A stretch of DNA of 64,000 nucleotides from Friedmanniella luteola (GCF_900105065.1 NZ_LT629749.1:1736001-1800000); one strand, 5' to 3'. Shown: positions 7,951 through 17,008, counted from the first letter of the stretch. Notes: generated from the sequence alone by a model not told the origin. A program made the numbers and translations.

Positions 7951-9090
7951 GAGGTAGCCCTCTGCCAGGTTGTCCGCCTCGTCGGAGCCACCCCAGACGA
8001 AGACGCCGTCCGGACCGGTGACGATGGTCTGGCTGGTCCGGTACCCCTGGCCCCAGGGCGCCGCCGGCACCCGTGTCCAGGTCCGCGTCCGGGGTTGGAG
8101 CAGCTGGCCGCCGACCAGGGTCCGGTCGCCGACGCTGCCGATGACCCCGTCGAGGGCGCTGCGGCCCTCCGGGGGCTCCGGCAGTGACGTCCAGGTGCCG
8201 GTGGCCGGGTCGAGGATGGCGCCGTTGGCGTGGTGGCGACCCCAGGTGCCGATCGTCCCGCCGTCCTCCGACCCGGTCATCGGGAACACGACCCGGTCCG
8301 CGACCCAGGTCGGGTGCCCGCCGACGATGTCGCTGTCGGGCAGCAGGGTCCAGTCGGTGAGGCCGTCGTCGAGCACAGCCAGCCGGGTCAGCGGGGGGCC
8401 GTCCGCGCCCGGGCTCGGCACCAGGTCGGAGGCGGTCAGCAGGAGCTGGTCACCGAGCCAGGCGGCGCTGCGGCCGTAGCTCGGGCCGAGCGGGTCGTCG
8501 GGCAGCCGCCGCCAGCGCTCGGTCACCGGGTCGAACACCGCGTCGACGGCGGCCTCCTGCTCGTCGGAGCACCCCACCGCGACGATCTTCGTCCCGGCCG
8601 CGACCAGCTGGGGGTCGGCCAGCTGCGGTGCCGGCAGCGTCGACCAGGCGTCGGCACCGGGGTCGTAGGAGAGGAAGCTGACGGGGCTGTCGGCCCGGTC
8701 GAGGGAGCCGGTCAGCACATACAGCCGCTGCCCGACGACGGTCATCTGGAGGACCCCGCCCACCGGGGTGGGCGCCGGCGCGATCGCCCGCCAGCGGCCG
8801 GTGGCCGGATCGAAGGCCGCGCCGTCCCGGTGGGGCGGCCGGGCCGGCGCCGCGCAGCTCGCGGCCGGCGGGCACGGCGGGTCCGACCAGCCGCCCACCA
8901 CGTAGAAGCGGCCGCCCAGCGAGGCGCCGGCGGCCTCGTGACGAGCGGACAGGGGGCTGGGCGGCAGTCGTGACCACGCGCCGACCCCGGCCGGGAAGAC
9001 GGGTGCCTCGGCGGGCAACGCGTCCGCGACCGACCCGCAGCCGGGCAGCAGGACGCAGGCGACGAGCGCGGCGGCAGCTCTCCTGGTCAC
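7939..9090 (-). CDS. Kelch-repeat lipoprotein-like beta-propeller protein
   Basis: About 383 residues. A short signal-like N-terminus (RRAAAALVACVLLPGCGS) ends in a Cys that could be lipidated, although the lipobox has Pro at an unusual place. The body is a chain of kelch-type blades, each with a hydrophobic strand (FYVVGGW, LYVLTGS) and a DPATGRWR / YDPGADAWSTLP / FDPVTERWRRLP / LDPATGTWTSLP turn. Such six-bladed propellers bind ligands or substrates on the cell surface; none has an obvious active site here. The GTG at 9090 is a best guess, with 9096 as an alternative, because no ribosome site is visible. Confidence 0.7.
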   Translation of the reverse strand: MTRRAAAALVACVLLPGCGSVADALPAEAPVFPAGVGAWSRLPPSPLSARHEAAGASLGGRFYVVGGWSDPPCPPAASCAAPARPPHRDGAAFDPATGRWRAIAPAPTPVGGVLQMTVVGQRLYVLTGSLDRADSPVSFLSYDPGADAWSTLPAPQLADPQLVAAGTKIVAVGCSDEQEAAVDAVFDPVTERWRRLPDDPLGPSYGRSAAWLGDQLLLTASDLVPSPGADGPPLTRLAVLDDGLTDWTLLPDSDIVGGHPTWVADRVVFPMTGSEDGGTIGTWGRHHANGAILDPATGTWTSLPEPPEGRSALDGVIGSVGDRTLVGGQLLQPRTRTWTRVPAAPWGQGYRTSQTIVTGPDGVFVWGGSDEADNLAEGYLLPL

Positions 9091-9259
9091 GCCCACCCAC
9101 GACACGGTCCCAGAGAGCGCCGCGCCGGGCCAGGGCCTCGAGGTTGCGGTTCGGCGTCGAACGGACCCCCGGCTGCCGCAGCGAACCGCGGCCGTCACAT
9201 CGGTGTCCCCGGCGTCGTCATCGGGGTGTGAGCGTCCATCAACACGAGGAGAGTCCGTC

Positions 9260-9709
9260 ATGACCGTCACCGACCAGAGTGCAGGCTTCACCGACGCCGA
9301 GAAGGCCGCGATGCGGGCGCGGGCCGCCGAGCTGCGGTCCTCCGGCCGCGGGGGAGCGAAGAAGGCGGAGGAGGCCCAGGCCTGCCTCGACGCGATCGCC
9401 GCCCTGCCCGACGACGACCGCTCCCTCGCCGAGCGAGTGCACACCCTCGTCAGCGAGGCGGCGCCCGGCCTGCGGCCGAAGACCTGGTACGGCATGCCGG
9501 CCTACGTCGACGAGAACGGGAAGGTGGTGTGCTTCTTCAAGGCCGCCGCCAAGTTCGGCGCGCGCTACGCGACGCTCGGCTTCAGCGACGTGGCGCAGCT
9601 CGACGACGGGGTCATGTGGCCCACCGAGTTCGCGGTGACCGGGATGTCCGCGGCCGTCGCGACCCGGGTCGACGAGCTCGTCCGGAGGGCGGTCGGGCCG
9701 ACCGCGTGA
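9260..9709 (+). CDS. DUF1801/YdhG-like protein
   Basis: A 149-residue cytoplasmic protein. The C-terminal two thirds contain the DUF1801 pattern: KTWYGMPAYVDENGKVVCFFKAAAKF, then RYATLGF, a fold related to frataxin-like/SRPBCC-free YdhG proteins of uncertain role. The first 55 residues are a charged helix specific to the actinobacterial versions (FTDAEKAAMRARAAEL). The start ATG follows GAGGAGAG by six bases. It converges on the YciI-like gene with a 14-base gap. Confidence 0.8.
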   Translation: MTVTDQSAGFTDAEKAAMRARAAELRSSGRGGAKKAEEAQACLDAIAALPDDDRSLAERVHTLVSEAAPGLRPKTWYGMPAYVDENGKVVCFFKAAAKFGARYATLGFSDVAQLDDGVMWPTEFAVTGMSAAVATRVDELVRRAVGPTA

Positions 9710-9723
9710 CCCACCCCGACCCC

Positions 9724-10032
9724 TCAGGTCGGACCGACCTGAGCGGCCTCGGGCTCCTCGCCGATGACGACCGTCCAGGGGCGGATGGTCCAGGAGGTGA
9801 CCAGACCGTGGCGCACGTAGGGGTCGTCGACGGCGAAGCGCTCGACGACCGAGCGGTCCTCCGTCCGCCAGAGGAGCACCGCTCGGTCGGGCGGGTCGGC
9901 GAGGGCGCCCGCGAGGACCAGGTCTCCGCGTCGGCGGGCCTCGAGGGCGAGCGCCAGGTGCGCCTCGCGCCAGGAGGCGCGACGAGCCAGGTAGTCGTCG
10001 ACCAGCACGTACTCCAGCAGGTGGTAGGCCAT
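9724..10032 (-). CDS. YciI-like protein
   Basis: A 102-residue protein of the YciI/muconolactone-isomerase-like ferredoxin fold. It has the typical MAYHLLEYVLVDDYLARRASWREAHLAL opening, a GALADPPDRAVLLW strand-turn with the family's conserved Asp-Pro, and the closing DDPYVRHGLV motif. Some family members are small chlorohydrolases or degradation enzymes, but most are uncharacterised. It faces away from the hydrolase gene that begins at 10131. Confidence 0.85.
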   Translation of the reverse strand: MAYHLLEYVLVDDYLARRASWREAHLALALEARRRGDLVLAGALADPPDRAVLLWRTEDRSVVERFAVDDPYVRHGLVTSWTIRPWTVVIGEEPEAAQVGPT

Positions 10033-10130
10033 GGGTCGAGTGTCGTGCAGCGGGCGGGTGCCGCACCACAGGACGCCGGTGCCGCCCCGGCGCTACGGTG
10101 GCCGGGAACCCGGACGAGGGGACGGCGACG

Positions 10131-11030
10131 ATGGCGCAGGAGCACGGTGGGGGTGCGTCCACGCGCTGGTCACCCCGGCCGTGGACGCCGGTCGACGTCC
10201 CGGCTCGGCAGTGCCGGGTGCGTGGCTCGACCTTCAGCTACACCGAGCTCGGCCGCGGGATCCCGCTGCTGGCCCTGTCGGGGTCGCCCGGCGACGCGCG
10301 GCAGACCCTGGCCGCCTTCGAGCCCGCGTTCGTCGGCCGGACCGGTTGGCGGCGGCTCCACCTCGACCTGCCGGGTCAGGGCCGCACCCCGGGGCCGGAC
10401 TGGATCAGGACCTACGACGACGTGCTGCAGGCCGTCGTCGAGTTCCTGGACGAGGTGGTCGGCGACCAGCCGGTGGCGGTCGCCGGCATCTCCTACGGCA
10501 GCACGCTGGCGACGGCTCTCCGGCACGGCCACCCCGAGCGGGTGCTGGCGACCCTGCAGCTGTCCCCGGCCAACGACGTCGAGCCGGACGGCCTGAGCAC
10601 GCCGGTGGTCCGGGAGGACACCGGCTTCCGGGAGGCCCTGACCGAGGACGAGCGGCCCTTCCTGGACCTGTTCAAGGTCCGCACCCGCACGGTGCTCGAG
10701 GAGATCCGGGCCTGGACGATGCCCGGGGTCGCCTCCTGCGACGTGGCGTTCCTCGACCGGCTGGACCAGGGGCCCCGGTTCTCCCACGTCGACGAGCCGC
10801 TCCGGAGCTTCGACGGACCCGGGCTGATCATCGTCGGTCGCCAGGACCCCGGGGGCCACCACCGGCTGGTGGACCAGCTGGACCTGATGCCGCGCACCAC
10901 GCTCGCGGTGCTGGACCGCGCCGGCCACCTGGCGTTCGCGGAGCAGTCGCGGCTCGTCGACGTGCTCGTGACCGAGTGGCTGGACCGGGTGGAGGAGCAC
11001 CTCGAGCAGACGCGGGCCGCGCGGCTCTAG
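10131..11030 (+). CDS. Alpha/beta-hydrolase
   Basis: A 299-residue alpha/beta-hydrolase with nucleophile Ser121 in AGISYGS, Asp in GRQDPGG and His in DRAGHLAF. The oxyanion region reads LSGSPGDARQT and the strand LHLDLPGQGRTP matches the second hydrolase in this window (16229), so the two belong to the same subfamily. The substrate is unknown. ATG 10131 is chosen because GAGGGG lies nine bases ahead and a TACGGT -10 element at 10095-10100 precedes it. Confidence 0.8.
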   Translation: MAQEHGGGASTRWSPRPWTPVDVPARQCRVRGSTFSYTELGRGIPLLALSGSPGDARQTLAAFEPAFVGRTGWRRLHLDLPGQGRTPGPDWIRTYDDVLQAVVEFLDEVVGDQPVAVAGISYGSTLATALRHGHPERVLATLQLSPANDVEPDGLSTPVVREDTGFREALTEDERPFLDLFKVRTRTVLEEIRAWTMPGVASCDVAFLDRLDQGPRFSHVDEPLRSFDGPGLIIVGRQDPGGHHRLVDQLDLMPRTTLAVLDRAGHLAFAEQSRLVDVLVTEWLDRVEEHLEQTRAARL

Positions 11031-11068
11031 GCTCCCGGTGGCCGGGAGCGGAGCCGGTCCCCGCGGCG

Positions 11069-11097
11069 GCTCGCCGTCCGGTCGCCGGACGGCGAGC
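11069..11097. terminator. Strong hairpin between convergent genes
   Basis: A 13-bp perfect stem (GCTCGCCGTCCGG and its complement) closes a 3-base loop between the hydrolase (+) and the oxidoreductase (-) genes. No T-run follows on either side, which is common for actinobacterial terminators. Confidence 0.65.
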
Positions 11098-11111
11098 CCC
11101 TCAGCGGAGCG

Positions 11112-12332
11112 TCAGTCCCAGCCGGGGTCGGCGGGGCCGTCGCCGAAGTCCGGGACGGGCAGCCGGGCGCCGCCCTGGCGGGCGGAGTCGTTCGCCACCA
11201 CGCCCGGGAGGGTGAACCGGGCGGCCCGCCAGGCGTTGACCGGCGGCTGGGTCGTGGTGACCACGGCGCGGACGAAGTCGTCGGCCAGGAAGTGGTGGCT
11301 GCCCTCGTGCCCGTTGTGGGCGCCCTCGAACTCCGCCGGCAGCCGCGCGCGGTCCTGCACGGGCGCGGTACCCGAGGTGAAGCTCTGCATGAGGGCCGGG
11401 TCGACGTCCCCGAAGCCCTCGGGGACCTGTCCGCCGTGGGTGAAGAAGAGCTCGCTGATGTCCCGGGTCTCACCCTTCGCGTAGTCCTCGCCCTCGGTCT
11501 TCACGCTCAGCGTCGCGCCGTGGCCGGACTGCTCGAAGACCTGCTCGGTGCCGTAGAACCGGAACCGGGACTCGTGGCCCTTCCAGTAGCCCAGGCGGCG
11601 GAACTCGTTGTGCCGCATCGTGCCGCCGTCGGCCAGCTCGATCAGCGAGGTCATGTTCGAGAAGTCGTTGTCCCACAGGGAGACGTCACGGTCGAACACG
11701 CCGTCGCCGCGGTCGTCCCGGATGCCGATGCAGCTGACCGACGTCGCGTAGGTCGACAGCGCGCCCAGCACACCACCGATGGCGTGGGTCGGGTACAGCA
11801 TCGGCGGGTAGCTGGCGGTGGCCTTCCAGTCGTCGCCGCCGCTGTACTGGTAGGCGGCGGTGAAGCCGTTGTCCATGTCGTGCAGGTAGTCGCCCTCGGA
11901 GTAGAAGACCCGTCCGAAGGCCCCGTCGGCGACCTGGCCGCGCGCCCAGACCACGGCGGGGTTGTAGTAGCTGGTCTCGCCCATCATGTAGATCAGGCCG
12001 GTCTCCTCGACCTTCCTCACGATCGCCTCGATCTCCTCGACGCTGATCGCCATCGGGACCGCGGAGTAGACGTTCTTGCCCGCGTCGAGCGCCTGCAGCA
12101 CGATCGGGCCGTGGGTCCAGCGCTGGGTCATGACGGCGACGGAGTCGACGTCGGAGGCCAGCATCTCCTCGATGCTGGCGAAGCTGCCCGCGAGGCCGTG
12201 CCGCTCGACGTGCTCAGCCGCACGCTCGGGCACGAGGTCGGTGACGTAGACCTCCTCGACGTCGGGGTGGAGCTGCCACAGGGCGATGAAGCTCCGGGCG
12301 AACTGTCCGGTGCCGATGACGCCGATCTTCAT
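11112..12332 (-). CDS. Gfo/Idh/MocA-type oxidoreductase with altered EKP motif
   Basis: A 406-residue protein with the Rossmann motif MKIGVIGTGQFARSF at the N-terminus and the C-terminal beta-sheet dimer domain of the Gfo/Idh/MocA family, which oxidises sugars, inositols and related compounds with NAD(P). The usual catalytic EKP tripeptide after AGKxV is replaced: the sequence reads AGKNVYSAVPMA, so the catalytic lysine is missing or elsewhere. A later YPTHAIGGV holds the family's second histidine motif. It is divergent from the FAD-dehydrogenase gene, and the 198-base gap probably holds both promoters. Confidence 0.85.
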   Translation of the reverse strand: MKIGVIGTGQFARSFIALWQLHPDVEEVYVTDLVPERAAEHVERHGLAGSFASIEEMLASDVDSVAVMTQRWTHGPIVLQALDAGKNVYSAVPMAISVEEIEAIVRKVEETGLIYMMGETSYYNPAVVWARGQVADGAFGRVFYSEGDYLHDMDNGFTAAYQYSGGDDWKATASYPPMLYPTHAIGGVLGALSTYATSVSCIGIRDDRGDGVFDRDVSLWDNDFSNMTSLIELADGGTMRHNEFRRLGYWKGHESRFRFYGTEQVFEQSGHGATLSVKTEGEDYAKGETRDISELFFTHGGQVPEGFGDVDPALMQSFTSGTAPVQDRARLPAEFEGAHNGHEGSHHFLADDFVRAVVTTTQPPVNAWRAARFTLPGVVANDSARQGGARLPVPDFGDGPADPGWD

Positions 12333-12530
12333 GACGCAGACCTCTTTGTCCTGGTGGTCGAGTGGTGGTGCTCGGGGCCGCGGTCGCGGCCGAGCAGGCG
12401 CGCTGACTGTACAACGGCCGGCCCGCGCCACGACGGCGCGACCGGGCGGATGGCGTCCCGGCCGGCACCCGATCAGGAACACTGGGCCGGCCGGCTCCGT
12501 CGCGCCGGCTGGGCCGAGGAGGGTGCGGAC

Positions 12531-14207
12531 ATGGACGCCGACGTGGTCATCGTGGGGGCCGGCCTGGCCGGCCTGGTGGCGGCCCGCGAGCTCGTGGCCG
12601 CCGGCCGTCGGGTCGCGATCGTGGACCAGGAGAACGAGGCGAACCTCGGCGGGCAGGCGTTCTGGTCGTTCGGCGGGATCTTCCTGGTGGGCACCCCGCA
12701 GCAGCGCCGCCTCGGCGTCCGCGACTCCTTCGACCTGGCCTGGCAGGACTGGCAGGGCAGTGCGGGGTGGGACCGCCTCGACGGGGACCACCCGCAGGAC
12801 GCGTGGGCGGCGCGGTGGGGCCGGGCCCACGTCGAGTTCGCAGCCGGGGAGGAGCGTGCGTGGTTGGAGTCCCAGGGCGTCCGGTTCACCCCCCTGGTGG
12901 GCTGGGCCGAGCGCGGTGACGGCACCGCGGGCGGGCACGGGAACTCGGTGCCGCGCTTCCACGTGCCGTGGGGCTCGGGCACCGGCATCTCCGAGCCGTT
13001 CGCCGACCAGGCCCGCGACGCCGCCCGGTCGGGGGCCGTGACGTTCCACCACCGGCACCGGGTGGACGGGCTGGTCGTCGCCGACGGCGCGGTCGTCGGG
13101 GTCCGCGGCATGGTGCTGGCCCCCGACCGCTCCGCCCGCGGGGTGACCTCGAACCGGGACGAGGTGGCGGAGTTCGAGCTGACCGGCCAGGCCGTGGTGC
13201 TGGCGACCGGGGGGATCGGCGCCGACCATGCGCAGGTCCGCCGGAACTGGCCCGCCCGGTTGGGCACCCCGCCCAGGGAGATGATCAGCGGCGTCCCCGC
13301 CCACGTCGACGGCCGGATGCTCGACATCGCCGAAGCGGCCGGCGTCCGGCTGGTGAACAAGGACCGGATGTGGCACTACACCGAGGGCATCCAGAACTGG
13401 GACCCCGTCTGGCCCCGGCACGGCATCCGGATCCTGCCGGGCCCGTCCTCGATGTGGTTCGACGCGCTCGGCCGGCGGCTCCCCGCCCCCGGACTGCCCG
13501 GGTCGGACACCCTCGGCACCCTCAGGCTGCTGCGCAGCACCCCCGACATCGCCCCGTACGACCACTCCTGGTTCATCCTCACCCAGACGATGATCGAGAA
13601 GGAGTTCGCCCTGTCGGGCTCCGAGCAGAACCCCGACATCACCCGCCACGACCTGCGCCTGGTGATCCGCAGCCGGCTGGGCCGCGGCGCCCCGCCCCCC
13701 GTCGAGGCGTTCAAGGAGCACGGCGCCGACTTCGTCGTCGCCGACGACCTGGCCGAGCTCGTCGCCGGGATGAACCGGCTCACGGAGAAGCCGCTGCTCG
13801 ACCCCGCTCACCTCCGCACCCAGATCGAGCAGCGGGACGCCCAGATCGCCAACCCCTGCAGCAAGGACGCGCAGGTCAACGGCATCCGCACCAGCCGACG
13901 TTTCCTCGGCGACCGGCTCACCCGGACCGCGAAGCCGCACCGGATCCTCGACCCCGCCCACGGACCGCTGATCGGGGTGAAGCTGCACATCCTCACCCGG
14001 AAGACCCTGGGTGGGATCCAGACCGACCTCGACGGCCGCGCCCTCGACGGGGACGGCGCACCGGTCCCCGGCCTGTACGCCGCCGGTGAGGCAGCGGGCT
14101 TCGGCGGCGGCGGGGCCCACGGCTACAACGCCCTCGAGGGCACCTTCCTCGGCGGCTGCATCCTCACCGGCCGCACCGCCGGCCGCTCCCTGGCCGCCCA
14201 GCTCTGA
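12531..14207 (+). CDS. FAD-binding dehydrogenase, KstD/fumarate-reductase fold (Rv0785-like)
   Basis: A 558-residue flavoprotein. The dinucleotide-binding motif VVIVGAGLAGLVAARELVAAG opens it, NLGGQAFWSFGGIFLV follows near 40, and the substrate/FAD closure GLYAAGEAAGFGGGGAHGYNALEGTFLGG ends it. The pattern matches the uncharacterised actinobacterial COG3573 group related to 3-ketosteroid 1-dehydrogenase and succinate/fumarate flavoproteins. It likely introduces or removes a double bond next to a carbonyl. The start has a GAGGAGGG site eight bases ahead. The pairing with a divergent Gfo/Idh enzyme hints at a shared carbon source, without proof. Confidence 0.85.
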   Translation: MDADVVIVGAGLAGLVAARELVAAGRRVAIVDQENEANLGGQAFWSFGGIFLVGTPQQRRLGVRDSFDLAWQDWQGSAGWDRLDGDHPQDAWAARWGRAHVEFAAGEERAWLESQGVRFTPLVGWAERGDGTAGGHGNSVPRFHVPWGSGTGISEPFADQARDAARSGAVTFHHRHRVDGLVVADGAVVGVRGMVLAPDRSARGVTSNRDEVAEFELTGQAVVLATGGIGADHAQVRRNWPARLGTPPREMISGVPAHVDGRMLDIAEAAGVRLVNKDRMWHYTEGIQNWDPVWPRHGIRILPGPSSMWFDALGRRLPAPGLPGSDTLGTLRLLRSTPDIAPYDHSWFILTQTMIEKEFALSGSEQNPDITRHDLRLVIRSRLGRGAPPPVEAFKEHGADFVVADDLAELVAGMNRLTEKPLLDPAHLRTQIEQRDAQIANPCSKDAQVNGIRTSRRFLGDRLTRTAKPHRILDPAHGPLIGVKLHILTRKTLGGIQTDLDGRALDGDGAPVPGLYAAGEAAGFGGGGAHGYNALEGTFLGGCILTGRTAGRSLAAQL

Positions 14208-14218
14208 CCGCCGCCGGG

Positions 14219-14239
14219 CCGGTTCCCCCGGGGAACCGG
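14219..14239. terminator. Hairpin between convergent genes
   Basis: CCGGTTCCCC and GGGGAACCGG form a 10-bp inverted repeat around one base, directly after the FAD-dehydrogenase stop and before the end of the opposing rhodanese gene. Likely a bidirectional terminator. Confidence 0.55.
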
Positions 14240-14297
14240 GAGCCGCTCAGCGGCGCAGGTCAGCGGGTCCGCGGTGCAGCGGCAGGCCGGCGGCGAC

Positions 14298-14642
14298 TTA
14301 GGCCTCGACACCACCGATGAGGTCGGTGGCCCTGCGCAGGCCGACGGCCCGCAGGGAGGCCGCCGCCAGGCTCGAGCTGTAGCCCTGCCGGCACACCACG
14401 ATGATCTCGGTGTCGTAGCCGGCTGCCTCGGGGATGCGCGCGTCGCACGCCGGGTCGAGGCGCCACTCGAGCACGGTCCGGTCGATCACCAGAGCGCCCG
14501 GGAGGTCGCCCTGCTCGGCACGCTGCGACTCGGTCCGGGTGTCGACCAGCAGCGACCCCGCGCGCGCGGCCGCCCGCGCCTCCACCGCGGTCAGCCGCCG
14601 GACACCACGACGCGACGCCGCCAGCGTCTCCTCGATGCTCAC
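14298..14642 (-). CDS. Single-domain rhodanese
   Basis: A 114-residue sulfurtransferase domain. It has LLVDTRTESQRAEQGDLPGALVIDR (the CH2-like A motif) and the active-site loop VVCRQGYSSSLAA with the nucleophilic cysteine. It moves sulfur from thiosulfate or a persulfide donor to an acceptor in the cytoplasm. The GTG at 14642 is chosen because protein homology begins there; GGAGG lies 13 bases ahead, a little far. It is divergent from the methyltransferase gene at 14801. Confidence 0.8.
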   Translation of the reverse strand: MSIEETLAASRRGVRRLTAVEARAAARAGSLLVDTRTESQRAEQGDLPGALVIDRTVLEWRLDPACDARIPEAAGYDTEIIVVCRQGYSSSLAAASLRAVGLRRATDLIGGVEA

Positions 14643-14800
14643 GCCGACAGCATCGCCTCCCGCGGGATCCGCCGGACCACCGGGCACCCCGCAGCGCGGC
14701 GAGCACTGGACCGCGCACGCGGGTCTGTCGCACCGTCCCCGGCCCCGTCGTCGGTGAACTAGCATCGGCACCCCCCGTCCCGGACCCCAGGAGCGGCGCC

Positions 14801-15718
14801 ATGTTCCCTCCCGCGCTGGCCCGACGGGGTGCGCGGCTCGCCGACCGGCTGGCCGGCAGCCTGGGACGTGCGCACCGCAGCGGGCCGGACGAAGCCGAGG
14901 TCGAGCTCCTCCGCAAGCGCCTGCGACGAGCGCGCACGAGGGTCCGCGCCCGGGACGCCGAGATCGCCCGGCTGACCGAGGAGCTCCGTCGGCGCACCGA
15001 GGAGATCGCGGCCATGCGCGCCTCCCTGCGCGACCCGGACCCGGAGGTGGTGCTGCCGCCGGCCGTCGTGGAGACGGTCGACCGGGTGCACCGGGAGCAC
15101 CTCAGCTACCTCTCCCGGGACAACCTCGCGATGCTCGCGCGCCTCGTGGTCGCCCTCGAGCGCGACGGTCGGCCGGGGCTGGTCGTCGAGGCGGGGACGG
15201 CGCGGGGGGGGTCCGCCATCGTGATGGCGGCCGCGAAGGCCCCGGAGCGGCCGATGAAGGTCTACGACGTCTTCGGGATGATCCCGGCGCCGTCGGAGAA
15301 GGACGGCGAGGACGTGCACCGCCGCTACCGGCTGATCCGCGACGGCGGGTCCCGGGGTGTCGGCGGCGAGCTGTACTACGGCTACCGCGACGACCTCTAC
15401 AGCGAGGTCCGGGAGTCCTTCGCCCGCTGCGGCGTGGAGGTCGGCCGCCACCGGGTCGACCTCGTCCGCGGGCTCTTCCAGGACACGATCGACCTGGCCG
15501 AGCCGGTGGCGCTCGCCCACCTCGACGGCGACTGGTACGAGTCGACGCTCACCTGTCTCGAGCGGCTGGCCCCCCTGCTCGTCCCGGGCGGCCGCCTGGT
15601 CCTCGACGACTACGACGCCTGGTCGGGCTGCAAGCGGGCGGTCGACGAGTACTTCGCGGGCCGACCGGGGTTCCGCCTGGAGCGGCGTGCCAAGCTGCAC
15701 GCGGTGCGTCTCCCGTGA
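14801..15718 (+). CDS. TylF/MycF-family O-methyltransferase-like protein with coiled-coil N-terminus
   Basis: A 305-residue protein. Residues ~30-75 are a charged heptad-like segment (VELLRKRLRRARTRVRARDAEIARL) predicted to coil. The remainder is a class-I methyltransferase of the TylF type: EAGTARGGSAIVMA for AdoMet binding, MKVYDVFGMIPAPSEKDGEDV, and metal-binding acids in HLDGDWYES and LVLDDYDAW. Family members methylate hydroxyls on sugars of macrolides or cell-surface glycans. There are no glycosyltransferases next to it, so the acceptor is unknown. Confidence 0.8.
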   Translation: MFPPALARRGARLADRLAGSLGRAHRSGPDEAEVELLRKRLRRARTRVRARDAEIARLTEELRRRTEEIAAMRASLRDPDPEVVLPPAVVETVDRVHREHLSYLSRDNLAMLARLVVALERDGRPGLVVEAGTARGGSAIVMAAAKAPERPMKVYDVFGMIPAPSEKDGEDVHRRYRLIRDGGSRGVGGELYYGYRDDLYSEVRESFARCGVEVGRHRVDLVRGLFQDTIDLAEPVALAHLDGDWYESTLTCLERLAPLLVPGGRLVLDDYDAWSGCKRAVDEYFAGRPGFRLERRAKLHAVRLP

Positions 15719-15864
15719 CCGACCACCTGCATCGGGAGCCCGGTCCAAGGCTCCGACCGTGAGCTGGGGAGCACGCCGGGGCGGGTCGGCCCTCGTCCGC
15801 GTGCCCGCGGGGGAGGCCGCGACCGGCCGGCCGGCCGGCTGTCGACGGTGCGGGGAGCCGTACG

Positions 15865-16184
15865 GTGACGACCGACCTCGAGCGGGAGAGCGCCAGCTGC
15901 ACCGCCCGGCGCGGGACCTTCTCCGTCGTCGAGGTGCCGCCGCTGACCTACCTGGTGGTCGACGGGCGCGGCGACCAGCACGGCGCAGGTCTGCGCCGAC
16001 GCCGTCGGCGCGCTCTTCCCCCTCGCCTACGTGCCGACCCACCCTGCGCAGCGACCACATCCCGGCCCGGTCGCTGCACAGGGTGGGTCGGCACCACGAG
16101 GTCTACCTGAGCGACGCCCGGCGCACCGCACCCGCCCGGTCGCGGACGATCCTGCGCCAGCCGGTCGTGGCCGTCGACGGCTGA
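15865..16184 (+). pseudogene. Broken GyrI-like small-molecule-binding protein gene
   Basis: Three pieces of one GyrI-like domain lie in three reading frames. Frame 1 from GTG 15865 gives the classic opening GTFSVVEVPPLTYLVVDGRGD. Frame 2 continues with ADAVGALFPLAYV. Frame 3 ends with HEVYLSDARRTAPARSRTILRQPV before a TGA at 16182-16184. The intact domain is roughly 200 residues; here only about 100 codons' worth is left, so the middle is deleted and at least two frameshifts are present. Such proteins bind aromatic ligands. Confidence 0.8.
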
Positions 16185-16216
16185 GCCCGGGGCTGCCCGG
16201 CCGGCTCCGGCGACGC

Positions 16217-16222
16217 TAGGGT
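16217..16222 (+). promoter_or_regulatory. -10 element TAGGGT of leaderless promoter
   Basis: TAGGGT is followed by six bases and the GTG at 16229, with no ribosome binding site between. Confidence 0.5.
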
Positions 16223-16228
16223 CGCGCC

Positions 16229-17008
16229 GTGGAAGGCCGGGTCCGAGACGTCACGGTGCACTACGAGGAGCACGGCGCGGGGACGCCGGTGCTCGTCCTG
16301 CACGGGGCCGGGGTCGACCACCGCGAGGCCGAGGCGTGCTTCGAGCCGGCCCTGGGTGCTCACGGAGGGCTGCGGCGCCTCTACCCGGACCTGCCCGGCC
16401 AGGGGCGGACGCCGGCACCCCCGTCCCTGCGGAGCGCTGACGACGTGCTCGACGTGCTGCTCGCCTTCGGGGACGAGGTCCTGGGCGGCGGGCCGGCCCT
16501 GGTCGTCGGGCACTCGGCCGGCGCCCACTACGCCCAGGCCGTCGCCGCCCGCCGGCCCGACCAGGTCGCCGGGCTCGCCCTCGTCTGCCCGCTGCTGCCC
16601 GGCGTCCGCGATGTCCCCGCGCACCGGCCGCTGGTCGTCGCCGACCGCCTCGGTGACGAGGACTTCCGCGGCTACTTCGTCCTGCAGACGCCGGCCATGC
16701 TGGAGCGCTACCAGCGTCTCGTCGCTCCTGCCGCGCCCCTCGTCGACGCGGCCGCCCTCGAGCGGATGGGGGAGCGCTGGGAGCTGACGGCGCCCGACGG
16801 GCCGGCCTTCGGCGGTCCCACGCTGGTGGTGGCGGGACGGCAGGACTCGACCGTCGGCTACGCCGCGGCCGTCGACCTGCTGGCGCAGCACCCCCGGGCG
16901 ACGCTCGCCGTCCTCGACGGCGCGGGCCACGCGCTGCCCCACGAGCAGCCGGAGCTGCTGGCCGCCCTGCTCGCCGAGTGGCTCCGCCGCACGGACCTGG
17001 CCGGCTGA
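16229..17008 (+). CDS. Alpha/beta-hydrolase
   Basis: A 259-residue hydrolase of the same subfamily as the one at 10131. It has LVLHGAGVDHREA for the oxyanion loop, YPDLPGQGRTPAP, nucleophile Ser in VVGHSAGAHYAQ, Asp in AGRQDSTVGY and His in DGAGHALPHEQP. It lacks a signal peptide. The GTG start follows TAGGGT by six bases. The converging GNAT gene ends 37 bases downstream. Confidence 0.85.
   Translation: MEGRVRDVTVHYEEHGAGTPVLVLHGAGVDHREAEACFEPALGAHGGLRRLYPDLPGQGRTPAPPSLRSADDVLDVLLAFGDEVLGGGPALVVGHSAGAHYAQAVAARRPDQVAGLALVCPLLPGVRDVPAHRPLVVADRLGDEDFRGYFVLQTPAMLERYQRLVAPAAPLVDAAALERMGERWELTAPDGPAFGGPTLVVAGRQDSTVGYAAAVDLLAQHPRATLAVLDGAGHALPHEQPELLAALLAEWLRRTDLAG

Noticed and set aside
12333-14120. 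An upstream extension of the Gfo/Idh frame to over 1000 codons
   Set aside because: The extra N-terminal part is antisense to the FAD-dehydrogenase gene and has no domain. The Rossmann motif starts at the ATG at 12332.
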